Below are positions 35,397 through 45,065 of a stretch of DNA of 64,000 bases, in pieces. A program made the position numbers and the translations under genes. Source of the stretch: Actinomadura cremea (GTDB lineage Bacteria; Actinomycetota; Actinomycetes; Streptosporangiales; Streptosporangiaceae). Under the pieces are notes generated by a model. That model was not told the origin of the DNA. It saw only the letters and a program-made list of their open reading frames with translations, and ran no database searches. Every line of letters begins with the position of its first letter. Position 1 is the first letter of the stretch. Location: assembly GCF_014648495.1 (NCBI RefSeq), contig NZ_BMRF01000001.1, positions 62,001 to 126,000 on the forward strand, written 5' to 3'.

Positions 35397-35867
35397 TTAG
35401 ATGATCGCCCCCAGGAAAACGATCGCAAGAGCGACAGTCTCGCCCGCAACAATGGCCACAATGAATGAACGCCAAGGAATCTCAATTCCATTTTGATAGT
35501 CCATAGCTGGCATCTCGGGGGATGCGTTCTGGCGATAAGTTCGGACTTCTTTCAGGCGCCGGGCCGCCTCTTGGTGGGTTGGATACCCGGTAAAGCCACC
35601 GAGAGTGGACGAGCCATAATGAATCGACTGAACGACCTTTTTCCTTGACTTTTGGTCGAATATTTTTATTACAAGCCCTTGATTGACCTCGATCTCTTCG
35701 ATCGCTTGCCACGGTATCCTGTGAACGCGAAATGCATTTGGCACCACAACGCCCAGGGGAGTGATCTGAATTTGACATCCCCAGCAAAACATCCAGATCA
35801 ACCAGTTCTGCAGTGCAAGGATCAAGCCAATAGACAACGCATCGGGCAGGCCGAGAGATTCTCCCAC
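35397..35867 (-). CDS. Small membrane protein with a PH-like domain
   Basis: GTG 35867 gives 156 aa; the open frame continues upstream through more hydrophobic codons without a usable start, so the N-terminus is uncertain. Two membrane segments near the ends (IGLILALQNWLIWMFCWG and SFIVAIVAGETVALAIVFLG) enclose a bacterial PH-like part (ITPLGVVVPNAFRVHRIPW, IEEIEVNQGLVIKIFD). Base composition is lower in G+C than the surroundings. It follows the RHS fragment on the same strand, a position typical of immunity genes, but a terminator-like palindrome separates them. Confidence 0.6.
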   Translation of the reverse strand: MGESLGLPDALSIGLILALQNWLIWMFCWGCQIQITPLGVVVPNAFRVHRIPWQAIEEIEVNQGLVIKIFDQKSRKKVVQSIHYGSSTLGGFTGYPTHQEAARRLKEVRTYRQNASPEMPAMDYQNGIEIPWRSFIVAIVAGETVALAIVFLGAII

Positions 35868-35906
35868 AAAGAGCAGAAAGAAAAATAGGTCGAAAGCGAT
35901 GATGCC

Positions 35907-35938
35907 GACGACCCCTCCTGCATGCAGGAGGGGTCGTC
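35907..35938. terminator. Perfect 32-bp palindrome between the RHS and PH-like genes
   Basis: GACGACCCCTCCTGCA and its exact reverse complement with no spacer. It starts 9 bases beyond the RHS stop; T-runs follow within 5 bases on the + side and about 20 bases on the minus side. Probably the terminator of the RHS gene. Confidence 0.6.
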
Positions 35939-35946
35939 CAACTTTT

Positions 35947-37412
35947 TCAGTCGCCGATGACGAGGGATGGATAACTTCGCACTCCTACTCCGATGAGCAG
36001 GCCAGGCGATCCTGTGCCTGCGTTGATGGACATGCTATACGACGTCCGTCCCATGTTCACCGGAGTTCGCTCCGCATGGCGCCAGTGGGCCCTGCCCCAG
36101 GATCTACTGATCGCCGAACTTTGCCAGCCTCCGCTGGCGCCCCACTTGCCACTCGGAATGGCCTTGCCGAGGTAGCCACCGCCTGCGCTGAGAGCGAGGT
36201 CGAATCCTAGTTGCTTCAAGGCCGCCTCATCTGTGAAATCGCCACCGGCGCGTTTAACGTTCATGCCATAAGAGGCGAGCGCCAGACTTGCTCCGACGAC
36301 TACGCAGGCACCAGCGGACACGACGAGGCAGACTCCAAATCCGATTGCGGATCCGATCTTGGATATCGTTCCCCAGTGGCGGTCGATAAAGTTTCCCGCC
36401 GCTTTCGTTGCGTCCCAGGCACGTCCGACGTTGGCCGAAATATTACGGGCAACCGGGTTGGATTTGACCGCTCTCTTCAGCTTGCATTTCCAGCCGCACG
36501 TGTTGACCTGCGGGGCTTTTCGTGGCTTGAGGTTGGGGTTGTAGGTGTAGTGGTATCGAGATGGATTGTATTGGGCCGGTGTTCCTCGGTAGACGTGTCC
36601 TCCGGGGTTGGGTTCGCCTCCGATGCCTCGTGGATCACCGTCGTTGCCGGGGGCGTGGCAGGAGATCGGTCCCATGATGGGGTTGACGTCGCGGCACAGG
36701 CCGGTGGCGTCGTTGAAGGTGATGGGGCTGTTGCCGGCGTAGGCGTAGCCGTTGAGGGATTGCTCGTCGTCGAGGTTGATGAGCGGGTCGACGGTGATGA
36801 AGCGGCCTGTGGCGGGGTCGTATTCGCGGGCGCCGAGGTGGACCAGGCCGGTGCCGGGGTCATTGGTGCCGCCCACGAATCCCTTTTCGTCGGGCCAGGT
36901 GGTGTGCTCGTCGACGCCGCGGAGGGTGCCGAAGGGGGTGTAGCGGCGCTGGATAGTGGTTTGGGTGGCGGCGTCGATGGCGAGCTGGCTGGTGCCTTGG
37001 TGGTCGGGGGCCAGGAATTGGACGTCGCTGCCGGTTCGCATGGCGATGGTCTGGTCGCCGAGTGTGTAGTAGCGGGTGCCTTGCGCGGTGGCTGCGCCGT
37101 TGTGCAGGCGCAGTTCCATTCCGGGGAGGTAGAGGGTGGTGCCGGTGGGGTCCTTGCGCAGGAGACGGTCGCCGTCGGCGGTGTAGATGAAGGAGGTGTC
37201 GTTGGCGCCTTCGGTGATCTTGGCGAGGTTGCCCTCTGGGTCCCATTCGAGGGTTTGGGTGGTGCTGCCGACTGTGCGGGTGGTCATGTTGCCGGCGTCG
37301 TCATAGCCGAAGCTGTCGGTGCGGGTGCCTTCGCCGCCGGTCTGGGCCACGCCGGTCAGCTTGTTGCCGGTGGTGGACGTGGTGTAGGTGCGGGTGGTGT
37401 CGGCTTCGCCGC
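35947..37412 (-). pseudogene. RHS-repeat protein, core plus C-terminal toxin part, 5' end cut by IS3
   Basis: The minus strand carries YD/RHS repeats (FGYDDAGNMTTRTVG, LEWDPEGNLAKITEG, YTADGDRLLRKDP), the RHS core (PDHQGTSQLAIDAA, YTPFGTLRG, GFVGGTNDPGTGLVHLGARE, YDPATGRFITVDPL, NGYAYAGNSPITFND) and a variable C-terminus of about 230 residues with a PNPGGHVYRG linker, a CGWKCKLKRAVKSNP segment and a hydrophobic stretch (IGFGVCLVVSAGACVVVGAS). RHS proteins of secreted polymorphic toxins are normally over 1000 aa; here everything upstream is lost where the IS3 element abuts at 37412, and no RHS sequence resumes on the far side. The toxin type is not recognised. An ATG at 37350 could still open a 467-aa product. 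Confidence 0.75.
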
Positions 37413-37449
37413 TGAGGTTCCCCCCGTTGCACGGACACCTGAGGTGAGG

Positions 37450-38325
37450 TCACTCGGCGGTGTCTGAGGGCAGGTCGAGCCCTTCGAACGTGACGGGGCT
37501 GTGCATTCCGATACTAGAATGCCGCCTATACGGATTATACCAGCACTCAACCCATTCGAATACAGCACCGGCGAGTTCTTCACGGGTCTTCCAGGTGCGG
37601 GCGTCGAGCAACTCCAGTTGCATCGTCCCCCAGAACGATTCCATCATCGAATTGTCGTAGCAGTCACCGACCGTGCCCATCGAGCCGAGCAACCCGGCAT
37701 CCCGCAGGCGCTTCCCGAAAGCCCAGGACGTGTATTGCGTGCCGTGATCGGAATGCAGAATGGTCGAACCGGCCGGCGGGTTGCGCCGTGTCACGGCCAT
37801 CGCCAGGGCATTGACGACGAGATCGGTGTCCTGGCGGGAGTCGATCGACCAGCCGATGATCCGCCGCGAATAGGCGTCCATGACCGCTGCGCAGTACAGC
37901 TTCCCTTCTTCGGTCGGGTGCTCGGTGATATCGGTCAGCCAGAGCCGGTCCGGGCCGGCGACGACGAAGCGTCGCTGCACCAGGTCCTCCTCGGTCGCCT
38001 GATGCACCGGGTTGCGGCGGCCCCTGCGCCGGTAGACGCCCTGCAGCCCGGCGTGGCGCATCAGCCGTTCGACCCGTTTTCGGTTGACCCGTTCGCCCAG
38101 CCCCAGCGTCAGTTCCGCGTGCACACGGGGCGAGCCGTAACTGCCTCGAGAATCGGCGTGTATTTCACGGATCATCTTCATCAGTTCCTGGTTCCGCAAC
38201 GCGCGGGGCGGCTCGGGCCGGCCGAGCCAGTCGTAATATCCCGACGTGGAGACGTTCAATACTCGGCAGGCCACCGCGACCGGGATGGAGTCGGCGGCGA
38301 GTTCGCGGACCAGCGAGTAGATTAC
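37450..38325 (-). CDS. IS3-family transposase OrfB (integrase core)
   Basis: The catalytic part reads from about 38325 (YSLVRELAADSIPVAVACRV) with the first ATG at 38274 (275 aa from there). HTH_21 region KMIREIHADSRGSYGSPRVH, then the DDE residues: LWLTDITEHPTEEGK, TILHSDHGTQYTS, GDCYDNSMMESFWGTM, and the usual end WVECWYNPYRRHSSIGMHSP. All catalytic residues are present. Production as an OrfAB fusion by -1 frameshifting near the orfA end (GAAAACG and CCCAAAG runs) is typical of the family. Confidence 0.9.
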   Translation of the reverse strand, partial: VIYSLVRELAADSIPVAVACRVLNVSTSGYYDWLGRPEPPRALRNQELMKMIREIHADSRGSYGSPRVHAELTLGLGERVNRKRVERLMRHAGLQGVYRRRGRRNPVHQATEEDLVQRRFVVAGPDRLWLTDITEHPTEEGKLYCAAVMDAYSRRIIGWSIDSRQDTDLVVNALAMAVTRRNPPAGSTILHSDHGTQYTSWAFGKRLRDAGLLGSMGTVGDCYDNSMMESFWGTMQLELLDARTWKTREELAGAVFEWVECWYNPYRRHSSIGMHSPVTFEGLDLPSDTAE

Positions 38326-38627
38326 TTTGGGAGCACGTTTTCCCGGGCGAAGTACGCGGCCGCCCGTTTGAGGATCTCGTTCTCTGTCTCCAGTTGCCGG
38401 TTGCGCCGCCGCAGCTCGGCGAGTTCCTTCTTCTCCGCGGTGGTCAGGCGGTCACTACCGTCCTTCCCTCCGGAGCTTTTGTCGTCGGCATCGGCCTGGT
38501 TCACCCAGTTCTGCAGGCAGGACCGGCTGATGCCCAGATCCTTGGCCAGCTGGACCATGGACTTGTCGCCCTGGCGTGCCAGCTCGACCGCGCGGCGGCG
38601 GAACTCGGGCGGGTGTGGTGACGGCAT
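38322..38627 (-). CDS. IS3-family transposase OrfA (HTH)
   Basis: ATG 38627 (or 38636, three codons upstream). About 101 aa: HTH_Tnp_1 domain (HPPEFRRRAVELARQGDKSM, VQLAKDLGISRSCLQNWVN) and a C-terminal leucine zipper (LAELRRRNRQLETENEILKR) ending AAAYFARENVLPK. It overlaps the OrfB frame, consistent with programmed frameshifting. Confidence 0.9.
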   Translation of the reverse strand: MPSPHPPEFRRRAVELARQGDKSMVQLAKDLGISRSCLQNWVNQADADDKSSGGKDGSDRLTTAEKKELAELRRRNRQLETENEILKRAAAYFARENVLPK

Positions 38628-38918
38628 GGCGAACATCCTTCCTGATGATCGCCGGTGACCTCAGGTCAGCAGTCCGTGCTCCGGGGGGAACCTCACACCC
38701 TCGCCAAGGGTGCTTAGCCCCAGGCAGCCCTCGCCTTGCCCCAGAGCCTCATCGAAAGCACGCCCCGGCGCCGCGTTTCTGCAGGCCGGCGTCGTAGGAC
38801 TCAGTGTGGCTCAGCGACGGTTCACGATCTCCGGTCAGACGCCCATTCCCGGTCGGGAATTGTCAGCAGGGGGCGCACGGCGGAGCCTGGGTCTCTCGTT
38901 CAGATGCCGAGGAGACAG

Positions 38919-39341
38919 ATGATCCACGTTGATGCGCAGGTTCTAGCCGGTCGGTACATCTCGCTGTGGACGGAGCCGGATGCCGGGCTCCGCAGGTCGC
39001 AGATCGAGGCGTTGTGGATGGTGGACGGTCGGCATGTACTGCGGCCGCCGCAGCAGATCCGGGACATCGCCGCGGAGTTGGGGTTCGACCACACGACACT
39101 TGAGGCCCATGGGTACGACGCGATCGAGACGCGGGTGCTGCGCAGCTACGACAAGTTCGTGGCCGGCGGGGCGTACACCTTCCGGGTCCGTGAGGATGCG
39201 GTACGGCTGGATGAGACGGTCCACTTCACCTGGGAGATGGCGGACCTCGCTCAGGGTACGGTCGCGGGAGGGGGCCGGGAGGTGCTGGTTCTGGCCGCGA
39301 ACGGGCTGATCAGCGTCGACTACATGTTCCCCGGGCTGTGA
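38919..39341 (+). CDS. SnoaL/NTF2-like protein
   Basis: ATG 38919 with an ideal GAGGAGA at 38909-38915; the frame is open further upstream but that part is non-coding in character. The 140-residue product has the SnoaL-like cone fold pattern: an N-terminal helix (VLAGRYISLWTEPDAGLR), IEALWMVDGRHVLRPP, and C-terminal strands (VHFTWEMADLAQ, REVLVLAANGLISVDYMF). Likely a small-molecule isomerase, hydrolase or binding protein. Its 3' end overlaps the convergent XRE gene by 32 bases. Confidence 0.75.
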   Translation: MIHVDAQVLAGRYISLWTEPDAGLRRSQIEALWMVDGRHVLRPPQQIRDIAAELGFDHTTLEAHGYDAIETRVLRSYDKFVAGGAYTFRVREDAVRLDETVHFTWEMADLAQGTVAGGGREVLVLAANGLISVDYMFPGL

Positions 39342-40059
39342 GGGCGGCGGCGGTCGGCCGGTCGGCGGGCAGGAAGGCTTCCAGTTTCAGCTCGGCGAGG
39401 GTGATGTCGACGGCTGTGGCGAAGGTCGTCACGGTCGTCATCAGGTGCAGCTCCCCGAGACTGCTGTCCAGGTGGAGGGGGACGGCGAACCCCAGGTGGT
39501 CGCCGTCCGGCTCGCCGGTGACGTGGGGCGCGAGTTCGGTGCGCAGTTCGGGGCCGACACGTTGCAGGACATGCCGGGCCCATTGGTCGAAGTTGCGGAT
39601 GCGTCCGGCGATCCCGTCGGGATGCAGCGCCAGCCGGTAGATGTTGGTCCCCGGGCCGACCAGCTCGGGGGCCGCGCCCTCGGTGATGACATCCATCGCC
39701 TCGTTAGCCGCGATCAGGTCACCGTGCCGATCGACCACCAGGGCCGGATACGGCAGATGCCCGTCGAGGATGTGCGTGATCGCCTCTCGCACCGGGGCCA
39801 GCACCGGAGCGTCCAGCCCGCTCTCGGGGTACGCGGGCGCGTACCCGGCGGCCGCCAGCAGCGCGTTGCGGTCCCGCAGCGGCAGTCCCATCGACTCGGC
39901 CAGCCGTACGACCATCCCCCGCCCGGGCGCGGAACGCCCGGACTCCAGAAAGCTCAGATACCGCTGCGTGGTGCCCGCGTGGGTGGCCAGCTCGAGCTGG
40001 CTCATCCGGCAGTGCCCGCGCCAGTGCCGCAACGCGCCGGGGAACTCCATGATCCTCAT
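39310..40059 (-). CDS. XRE-family regulator with MmyB-type ligand-binding domain
   Basis: 249 aa from ATG 40059 (alternative ATG 40050). N-terminal HTH (LRHWRGHCRMSQLELATHAG, TTQRYLSFLESGRSAPGRGM) and C-terminal MmyB-like sensor domain (ALVVDRHGDLIAANEAMDVI, LGFAVPLHLDSSLGELHLMT, FATAVDITLAELKLEAFLP). These regulators usually control the divergent neighbour; here that is the LLM flavin-dependent oxidoreductase 77 bases away, making it the likely target. MmyB domains are thought to bind fatty-acid-like ligands. Confidence 0.85.
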   Translation of the reverse strand: MRIMEFPGALRHWRGHCRMSQLELATHAGTTQRYLSFLESGRSAPGRGMVVRLAESMGLPLRDRNALLAAAGYAPAYPESGLDAPVLAPVREAITHILDGHLPYPALVVDRHGDLIAANEAMDVITEGAAPELVGPGTNIYRLALHPDGIAGRIRNFDQWARHVLQRVGPELRTELAPHVTGEPDGDHLGFAVPLHLDSSLGELHLMTTVTTFATAVDITLAELKLEAFLPADRPTAAALTARGTCSRR

Positions 40060-40136
40060 TCTCCAGCACCGCTTTGCGGTCTGCCATTCCCCGCAAGGAA
40101 TTGAGCTGATTCCCGGTAGCGGCCAGCATCGTTGGC

Positions 40137-41165
40137 ATGGAAAACCCTATCGACCAAGCCCCTGTCGCCATCGGTGTGCTCCTGCCGACCGGCCAGGCCC
40201 AGTGGGGCGCCGGCGGCGATCCCGGCGACCTGGTCCGCTTCGCCGTCACCGCCGAGCGACTCGGCTTCGACTCGCTGTTCGTCAACGACTCACTGATCAG
40301 CCCCCGCATCGAAGCGCTGACCATGCTGGCCGCCCTCGCCCCGGCCACCGAACGTGTCACCCTGGGCACCGGCGCGCTCCTACCGGTGCTGCGTCGGCCG
40401 ATCCAGACCGCCGAGGCGCTGGCCTCGATCGACCTGCTGTCCGGGGGGCGGCTGGCGGTCGCGGTCGGTGCGGGTTTCCCCGGCCGGTTCGGCCGCCCTC
40501 TGCACACCTGGTCGCAGGTTCCCTGGGAACACCGTTTCACCCGGCTCGACGAGACGGTCGCGCTCTGGCGAGCCCTGTGGAACGGTGCGGCCAGCTTCCA
40601 CGGCGAACTGCTGTCGTTCTCCGAGCTCCCGCCCGCGACCCGCCCCCACCGCACGGGCGGCCCGCCCGTCTGGCTCGGAGGCTCCACCCGCAGCGCGCTG
40701 GCCCGTACCGGCCGCCACTACGACGGCTGGCTGCCGTACCCACCCGACCCCGCCGACTACACCGCCGGGTTGCACGCCGTCCATGACGCCGCGACCACCG
40801 CTGACCGCGACACCGGCCGCATCACCCCGGCCCTGTTCGTCACCGTACACATCGGCCCAGACGGCCGCGGACCTCTCGACGCCTATGCACGAGCCACCTA
40901 CGGCATGCCGCTCACCGGCCTGGAAAAGATCCAAGCCGTCATTACCGGCACCGCCGTCCAGGTCACCGCCGCCCTCACCCGCTACATCGCCGCCGGCGCC
41001 CGCCACCTCATTCTTCGCCCGGCCGCACTCGACCTCGCCGACCAGCACTCCCAGATCGAACAGATCGCCGCTATCCTGCCCGCCCTCCGCCAAACGCCTG
41101 AAGCGTCCCGGGTCGGATGGAGGCTCGATTCCGGCCTCGGCGCCAAACCACGGTTCGCGAATTGA
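40137..41165 (+). CDS. LLM-class flavin-dependent oxidoreductase
   Basis: ATG 40137, 342 aa. A luciferase-like TIM-barrel protein: IGVLLPTGQAQWGAGGDPG, AERLGFDSLFVNDSL, LAALAPATERVTLGTGALLP, RRPIQTAEALASIDLLSGGR, VAVGAGFPG, PPVWLGGSTRSALARTGRHY. F420 or FMN as cofactor; substrate unknown. Intergenic distance to the divergent XRE regulator is 77 bases, so a shared control region is expected. Confidence 0.85.
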   Translation: MENPIDQAPVAIGVLLPTGQAQWGAGGDPGDLVRFAVTAERLGFDSLFVNDSLISPRIEALTMLAALAPATERVTLGTGALLPVLRRPIQTAEALASIDLLSGGRLAVAVGAGFPGRFGRPLHTWSQVPWEHRFTRLDETVALWRALWNGAASFHGELLSFSELPPATRPHRTGGPPVWLGGSTRSALARTGRHYDGWLPYPPDPADYTAGLHAVHDAATTADRDTGRITPALFVTVHIGPDGRGPLDAYARATYGMPLTGLEKIQAVITGTAVQVTAALTRYIAAGARHLILRPAALDLADQHSQIEQIAAILPALRQTPEASRVGWRLDSGLGAKPRFAN

Positions 41166-41250
41166 TCGCTGAGGCCGTCAGCCGGCGCTCATGCCTGTGC
41201 AGTGCCCATGGCAGGCACGGACGGAGCGCGCGCATCAAGGGTGTGCTGTT

Positions 41251-42174
41251 TCAGGAGTCCTCCCACCATGGCCGGGTGTCCTTGTGGGCGACGTAGTCGC
41301 GGAAGTCCATGTTGGCGAGCTCCAGGTTGCAGGCCATCCGTCCGACCATGCGGAGAGGAATTACGGCGGGCTGTCCCGGGGTGTCGTACAGGTCGACGAC
41401 GGTCAGCGGCCGTTCGGGCTCGGTGAAGGTTCTGGTATCGGCGAGCGCGACCAGCGTGGTGTGCTTCTCGGGCGGGACCAGGGCGGGGACCTGGCCCGGC
41501 CGCAAATCCTCGAGAGCCCGGTCGTCGACGACCAACGCCTCCAGCGGCGGGTTCTCCACGTCGCTCTCGTCCGGGTCCGCCTTGTGGGCCGCGTCCAACT
41601 CGGCGAGCAGGCTCTGCCAGCCTTCCTCATCGTCGAAGGAGGTACGGACGAGCAAAGAAGCGGCTGTGGAGGGCAGTGCCGGGAAGGCTCGCTGCGACGT
41701 CCGCACCGGCGCGGGGAAGGCCGGTCGGCCCCAATCGCCCTGATACATCCCGCTCGCGTCCATCTTCTGCACCAGATGATCGAAGGTGAGTCCGCCGCCC
41801 AGCAACGCGGTCAGGACCTCGCCGAGGCGATCCGATCGGACCCGAACACCGCGGCCGGGTATCGTCGCCAGATCCACCAGGAGCGGGCCGCCACCGCCGT
41901 ACGCCACCGAACCGTCCGCCAAGACGATGACCGGCGATGCCGGGCCACCCGCCGGGACGAGCGCCGGCACATTCCCACCGTGCAGGAAGTCCCATCCGGT
42001 GTTCTCGACCAACCGGATCCGTACCTCGCTACCCTTGATGACGAGCCCATCGCCATCGTGGCGCGCCCCGATTTCGTTGAGCAGGCTGCCCCACAGCGCC
42101 TTGCCGTCCCTATAGCGGGTACAAACCAACAACACCTCGCCATCCACCGGCGCGGGAAGTACGGGAAAGAACAT
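41251..42174 (-). CDS. DUF6924-type protein with two related halves
   Basis: ATG 42174 with GGAGG 7 bases upstream (the open frame continues upstream without a better start). The 307-residue product has a C-terminal DUF6924 domain (SLLVRTSFDDEEGWQSLLAE, LEALVVDDRALEDLRPGQVP, FRVVDLY-like LTVVDLYDTPG, RMVGRMACNLELANMDFRDY) and an N-terminal half with a similar beginning (VLLVCTRYRDGKALWGSLLN, ...VIVLADGSVAYGGG), suggesting an internal duplication. The family is found among actinomycete immunity-type genes; a decayed SUKH-type module is divergent from it at 42315. Confidence 0.75.
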   Translation of the reverse strand: MFFPVLPAPVDGEVLLVCTRYRDGKALWGSLLNEIGARHDGDGLVIKGSEVRIRLVENTGWDFLHGGNVPALVPAGGPASPVIVLADGSVAYGGGGPLLVDLATIPGRGVRVRSDRLGEVLTALLGGGLTFDHLVQKMDASGMYQGDWGRPAFPAPVRTSQRAFPALPSTAASLLVRTSFDDEEGWQSLLAELDAAHKADPDESDVENPPLEALVVDDRALEDLRPGQVPALVPPEKHTTLVALADTRTFTEPERPLTVVDLYDTPGQPAVIPLRMVGRMACNLELANMDFRDYVAHKDTRPWWEDS

Positions 42175-42314
42175 GGCTCGCCTCCGAAGGCTGCGGCCGA
42201 CCCATGGCGTCGGTTCACCGACCATGGTGACCGCCGGGTAGGACATCTTGGCCGTGACTGCGCCGCATTCCCGACAGGCCAGCAAGCGCCCGTCGCTCGA
42301 ATAGAGTCGGCGGC

Positions 42315-42440
42315 ATGTCGCTGACCCGGTTGGCCGTGACCGATGCTGGTGATCCGCTGGCCCTCGCGGGGCCGGGGGCGGAGATGTTCACCGCCGGGAG
42401 CGCCGATGTCGCCGTCGGGCCGCGGTCGTGCCGGGCTCGA
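42315..42440 (+). pseudogene. N-terminal remnant of the SUKH-like cargo gene
   Basis: ATG 42315 opens SLTRLAVTDAGDPLALAGPG, then AEMFTAGSADVAVGP, closely matching the start of the gene at 32824, with the same TAGAGT box 7 bases upstream. After about 40 codons the similarity stops. Confidence 0.75.
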
Positions 42441-42673
42441 TGCCAGGGGCGTTGTTGGTGTCGGAGCTGATGGTCATGGGGCTCTCCTTCCTGGCCGGGG
42501 CGGTTGTCTGAGGGAGAGGTTGCGGCCAGGACCGGCCGCCTGTTCTGCAAGCCGGGCGATGCGGGCGGACCGGTCGCTAATCTCCAAGGCAGCGTTGGTG
42601 CCCGGACCGCCCGCAGCGGGCGCCCTGGGCGGCTGCGGGCGGGGCCGTCCGTCCTCTCCGGCGGGGGCCAGCG

Positions 42674-44756
42674 GTGGTGCGCGGTGAGAGGCGGTGGGCG
42701 GTGGCGGTGTCGCGCCAGGCGTTGGCGTGGTGGCGGGCGATGCGGGCGCTGGAGGACCGCGCCCGCGGCAGCCGCGCCCGCGCTGGGCTGCCAGCGTCGC
42801 GGCGGCAGGCCGCCGCGGAGCTGGGCAGAGACCCTTACCGGGTGCAGATCAGTGGGCAGTGGATCAGCGAGTGGCTACCCCGCGATCCTGAACGGATGCA
42901 GGTCCCGCGGCACGGGGACGCCGGTATCGAGGCGTCGGTGTGGGCGCTGATCCGGCTGTGGAGTGCTTGGGCCGGTGATCGGGTGCCCGACCGGCGGTCG
43001 TGGATGCAGATTCTGGAGGACGCCCAGCCCCAACGCACCGGCCGCACCGCCTCCCTCGGCGGGACCCCCACCCCGGGTAATGCCTCCTGCGGTGAGCCCG
43101 TCAGCGGATCCGGTGCCGGGACGGTGCCGGTGGTGTATCTGCCCTACCGGGCCGAGGAGACCTTTGTGGGCCGCGCCGAGGAACTGGCCCGCCTGGACGC
43201 CGTCTTCGGCGACGGCGCGGACACCGTGGTGGTGCCCTCCCGCAGCCGGTCCTCGGCGGTGGGGGCGGTGCACGGGCTGGGCGGGATCGGCAAGTCCACC
43301 CTGGCCGCGTACTGAACCTATACCCGGCTGGACGAGCACACGGTGACCTGGTGGATCACCGCCGATTCCGCCGACGCCCTGCAGGAAGGCCTGGCGGGGC
43401 TGGCCGCCCCGCCCGGCCGCGCCGGGCGGCCGCTGGATGAGCTCACCGAACACGCTCTGGCCTGGCTGTCGTCCCAGGACGGCTGGCTGCTGGTGCTGGA
43501 CAACGTCACCCGTCCCGACGACCTGCGGGCACTGCTGGGACGGACCGCCGGGGACGCGTCCTGATCACCAGCAGGATGGCCACCGGCTGGCAGCAGGTCA
43601 CCGGCCGGCTGATCCCCCTGGACGTGCTCGACCTGGACGAAGCGGTCCAACTGCTGACCGCCGCCATCGTCCCCGCACGCCTTCGCACCACCGCATCCAA
43701 CGACGCCCCCGACAGTCTCCCTGGCACTGCCGCTGGCGGCGGCGAGAGCGCCGGGCAGGACCGAGGCGGAGATGAAGGCGGCCACCGAGGTATGCCGCGA
43801 GCTGGGGTGCCTGCCACTGGCCATCGAACAGGCCGCCGCGTTCATGTCCGAAACCGCCACGTCGCCCCGGGAGTACCTGCGGCTGCTCGGCGAGTATCCC
43901 GCCGAGCTGTACGCTCACGGCCCCGCCGGCACAGGCGCCGACCGCACCGTGGCGCGGGTGTGGCACGCCGCCCTGGACCACCTGGCCGCCGAAACGCCAC
44001 AGGCCGGGCCGGTGCTGCGGGTGCTGGCCTGGTTCGCCCCCGACCACATTCCCCGCAATCTATTGGACCCGCTCGCCGACGGGTGGGGCGGCCCGATCGC
44101 GCTGCACCGCTCGGTCGGGCGGCTGGCCGCCTACAGCATGATTACCCTCACCCGGTCCAGGGCCAGGACGTCATCGGGGTGCACCGGCTGGTCCACGCCC
44201 TCGCCCGCATCCCCGACCCCGCCGACCCCCACCGCGACCCCGGCGACATCGCCACCGCCCGCGAGCAGGCCACCTACACCCTCAATCATCAATGCCTCAC
44301 TGAGGATCCCCACCACCCCGGCGGCTGGCCGACCTGGCGCACGCTGCTCCCCCACATCGACGCCCTGACCTCGCATGCATCCCCCGACACCGACACCGAC
44401 GTCACCGACCTCCTGCTCAGCGCAACCGGGCGGTTCCTCCACTGGCAAGGCGCCGGCCCCCCGCGCGGTCACCTACCACCAGCGCTCCCTGACCACCGCC
44501 CAGCGCCTCCACGGCCCCGACCACCCCTCCACGTTGGGCTCGCGCAACAACCTGGCCACCGCCTACGAGGCGACGGGGGATCTGGAGCGGGCGATCCCGC
44601 TGTTCGAACAGACCCTGGCCGACCGGGAGCGGGTGCTGGACGCCGACCACCCCGACACCCTGACCTCGCGTAACAACCTGGCCAGCGCCTACGAGACGGC
44701 AGGGGATCTCAAGCGGGCGATCCCGCTATTCGAACAGACCCTAGACGCCTTTGTGC
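42674..44756 (+). pseudogene. NB-ARC/TPR (STAND-type) regulator broken by several frameshifts
   Basis: GTG-type start at 42674. Frame pieces in order: an N-terminal helical domain (to about 43050), NB-ARC P-loop GLGGIGKSTLAAY followed by a stop at 43312; TWWITADSADALQEGLAGL and Walker B WLLVLDNV (43340-43560); LITSRMATGW (43561-43700); MKAATEVCRELGCLPLAIEQ with the GLPLA-like motif (43770-44130); VIGVHRLVHALARI (44170-44460); and TPR_10/TPR_12 repeats (STLGSRNNLATAYEATGDLE) up to 44750. At least five frameshifts. STAND proteins are signal-transduction ATPases, often in defence or secondary metabolism control; this one is dead. Confidence 0.8.
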
Positions 44757-45017
44757 GGGTGCGTGGTCGTGCTCGTCGCACGTCCCGGTTCCACGCACGC
44801 CGAGCAGGTCGCGCTCGGCCGCGTCCTGATGCGGCAGTGGCTGACCCTCGCCACACTCGGCTACACGACGCACCCGCTCAGCCAGATCATCGACGCCGAG
44901 CGGACCAAGCAGCGGCTGGCCCTCCTCCTGGACATCGCCGATCCGTCCCGCCTGAGCGCCGTCTTCCGCGTCGGCCGGCCGACCGTGGACCCGCCCGTCT
45001 CCGCCCGCCTGCGCTAG
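44757..45017 (+). pseudogene. Nitroreductase-like (Acg-type) C-terminal fragment
   Basis: In a frame running on from the TPR remnant: VVVLVARPGSTHAEQVALGR, VLMRQWLTLATLGYTTHPLS, then RLSAVFRVGRPTVDPP and a stop at 45017. This is the end of an FMN-binding nitroreductase-like protein fused by recombination to the TPR pseudogene. Confidence 0.6.
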
Positions 45018-45065
45018 ATCGTTGATGGGGGTTTGAACCGGCCGCGGGCATGGCGAAGGGCGCCC

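Larger units (their letters stand above)
37413..38695. mobile_element. Complete IS3-family insertion sequence
   Basis: A 1283-bp element with imperfect terminal inverted repeats: TGAGGTTCCCCCCGTTGCAC inward from 37413 and TGAGGTTCCCCCCGGAGCAC inward from 38695. It carries overlapping orfA and orfB on the minus strand. No clear target duplication is seen (CGC versus CAC), and the interrupted RHS gene does not resume on the other side, so a deletion or recombination between IS copies probably followed insertion. Confidence 0.85.

Noticed and set aside
36211-37467. Open + strand frame of 418 codons antisense to the RHS gene
   Set aside because: Valine/glycine-rich translation of the RHS antisense strand; the minus strand shows RHS motifs.
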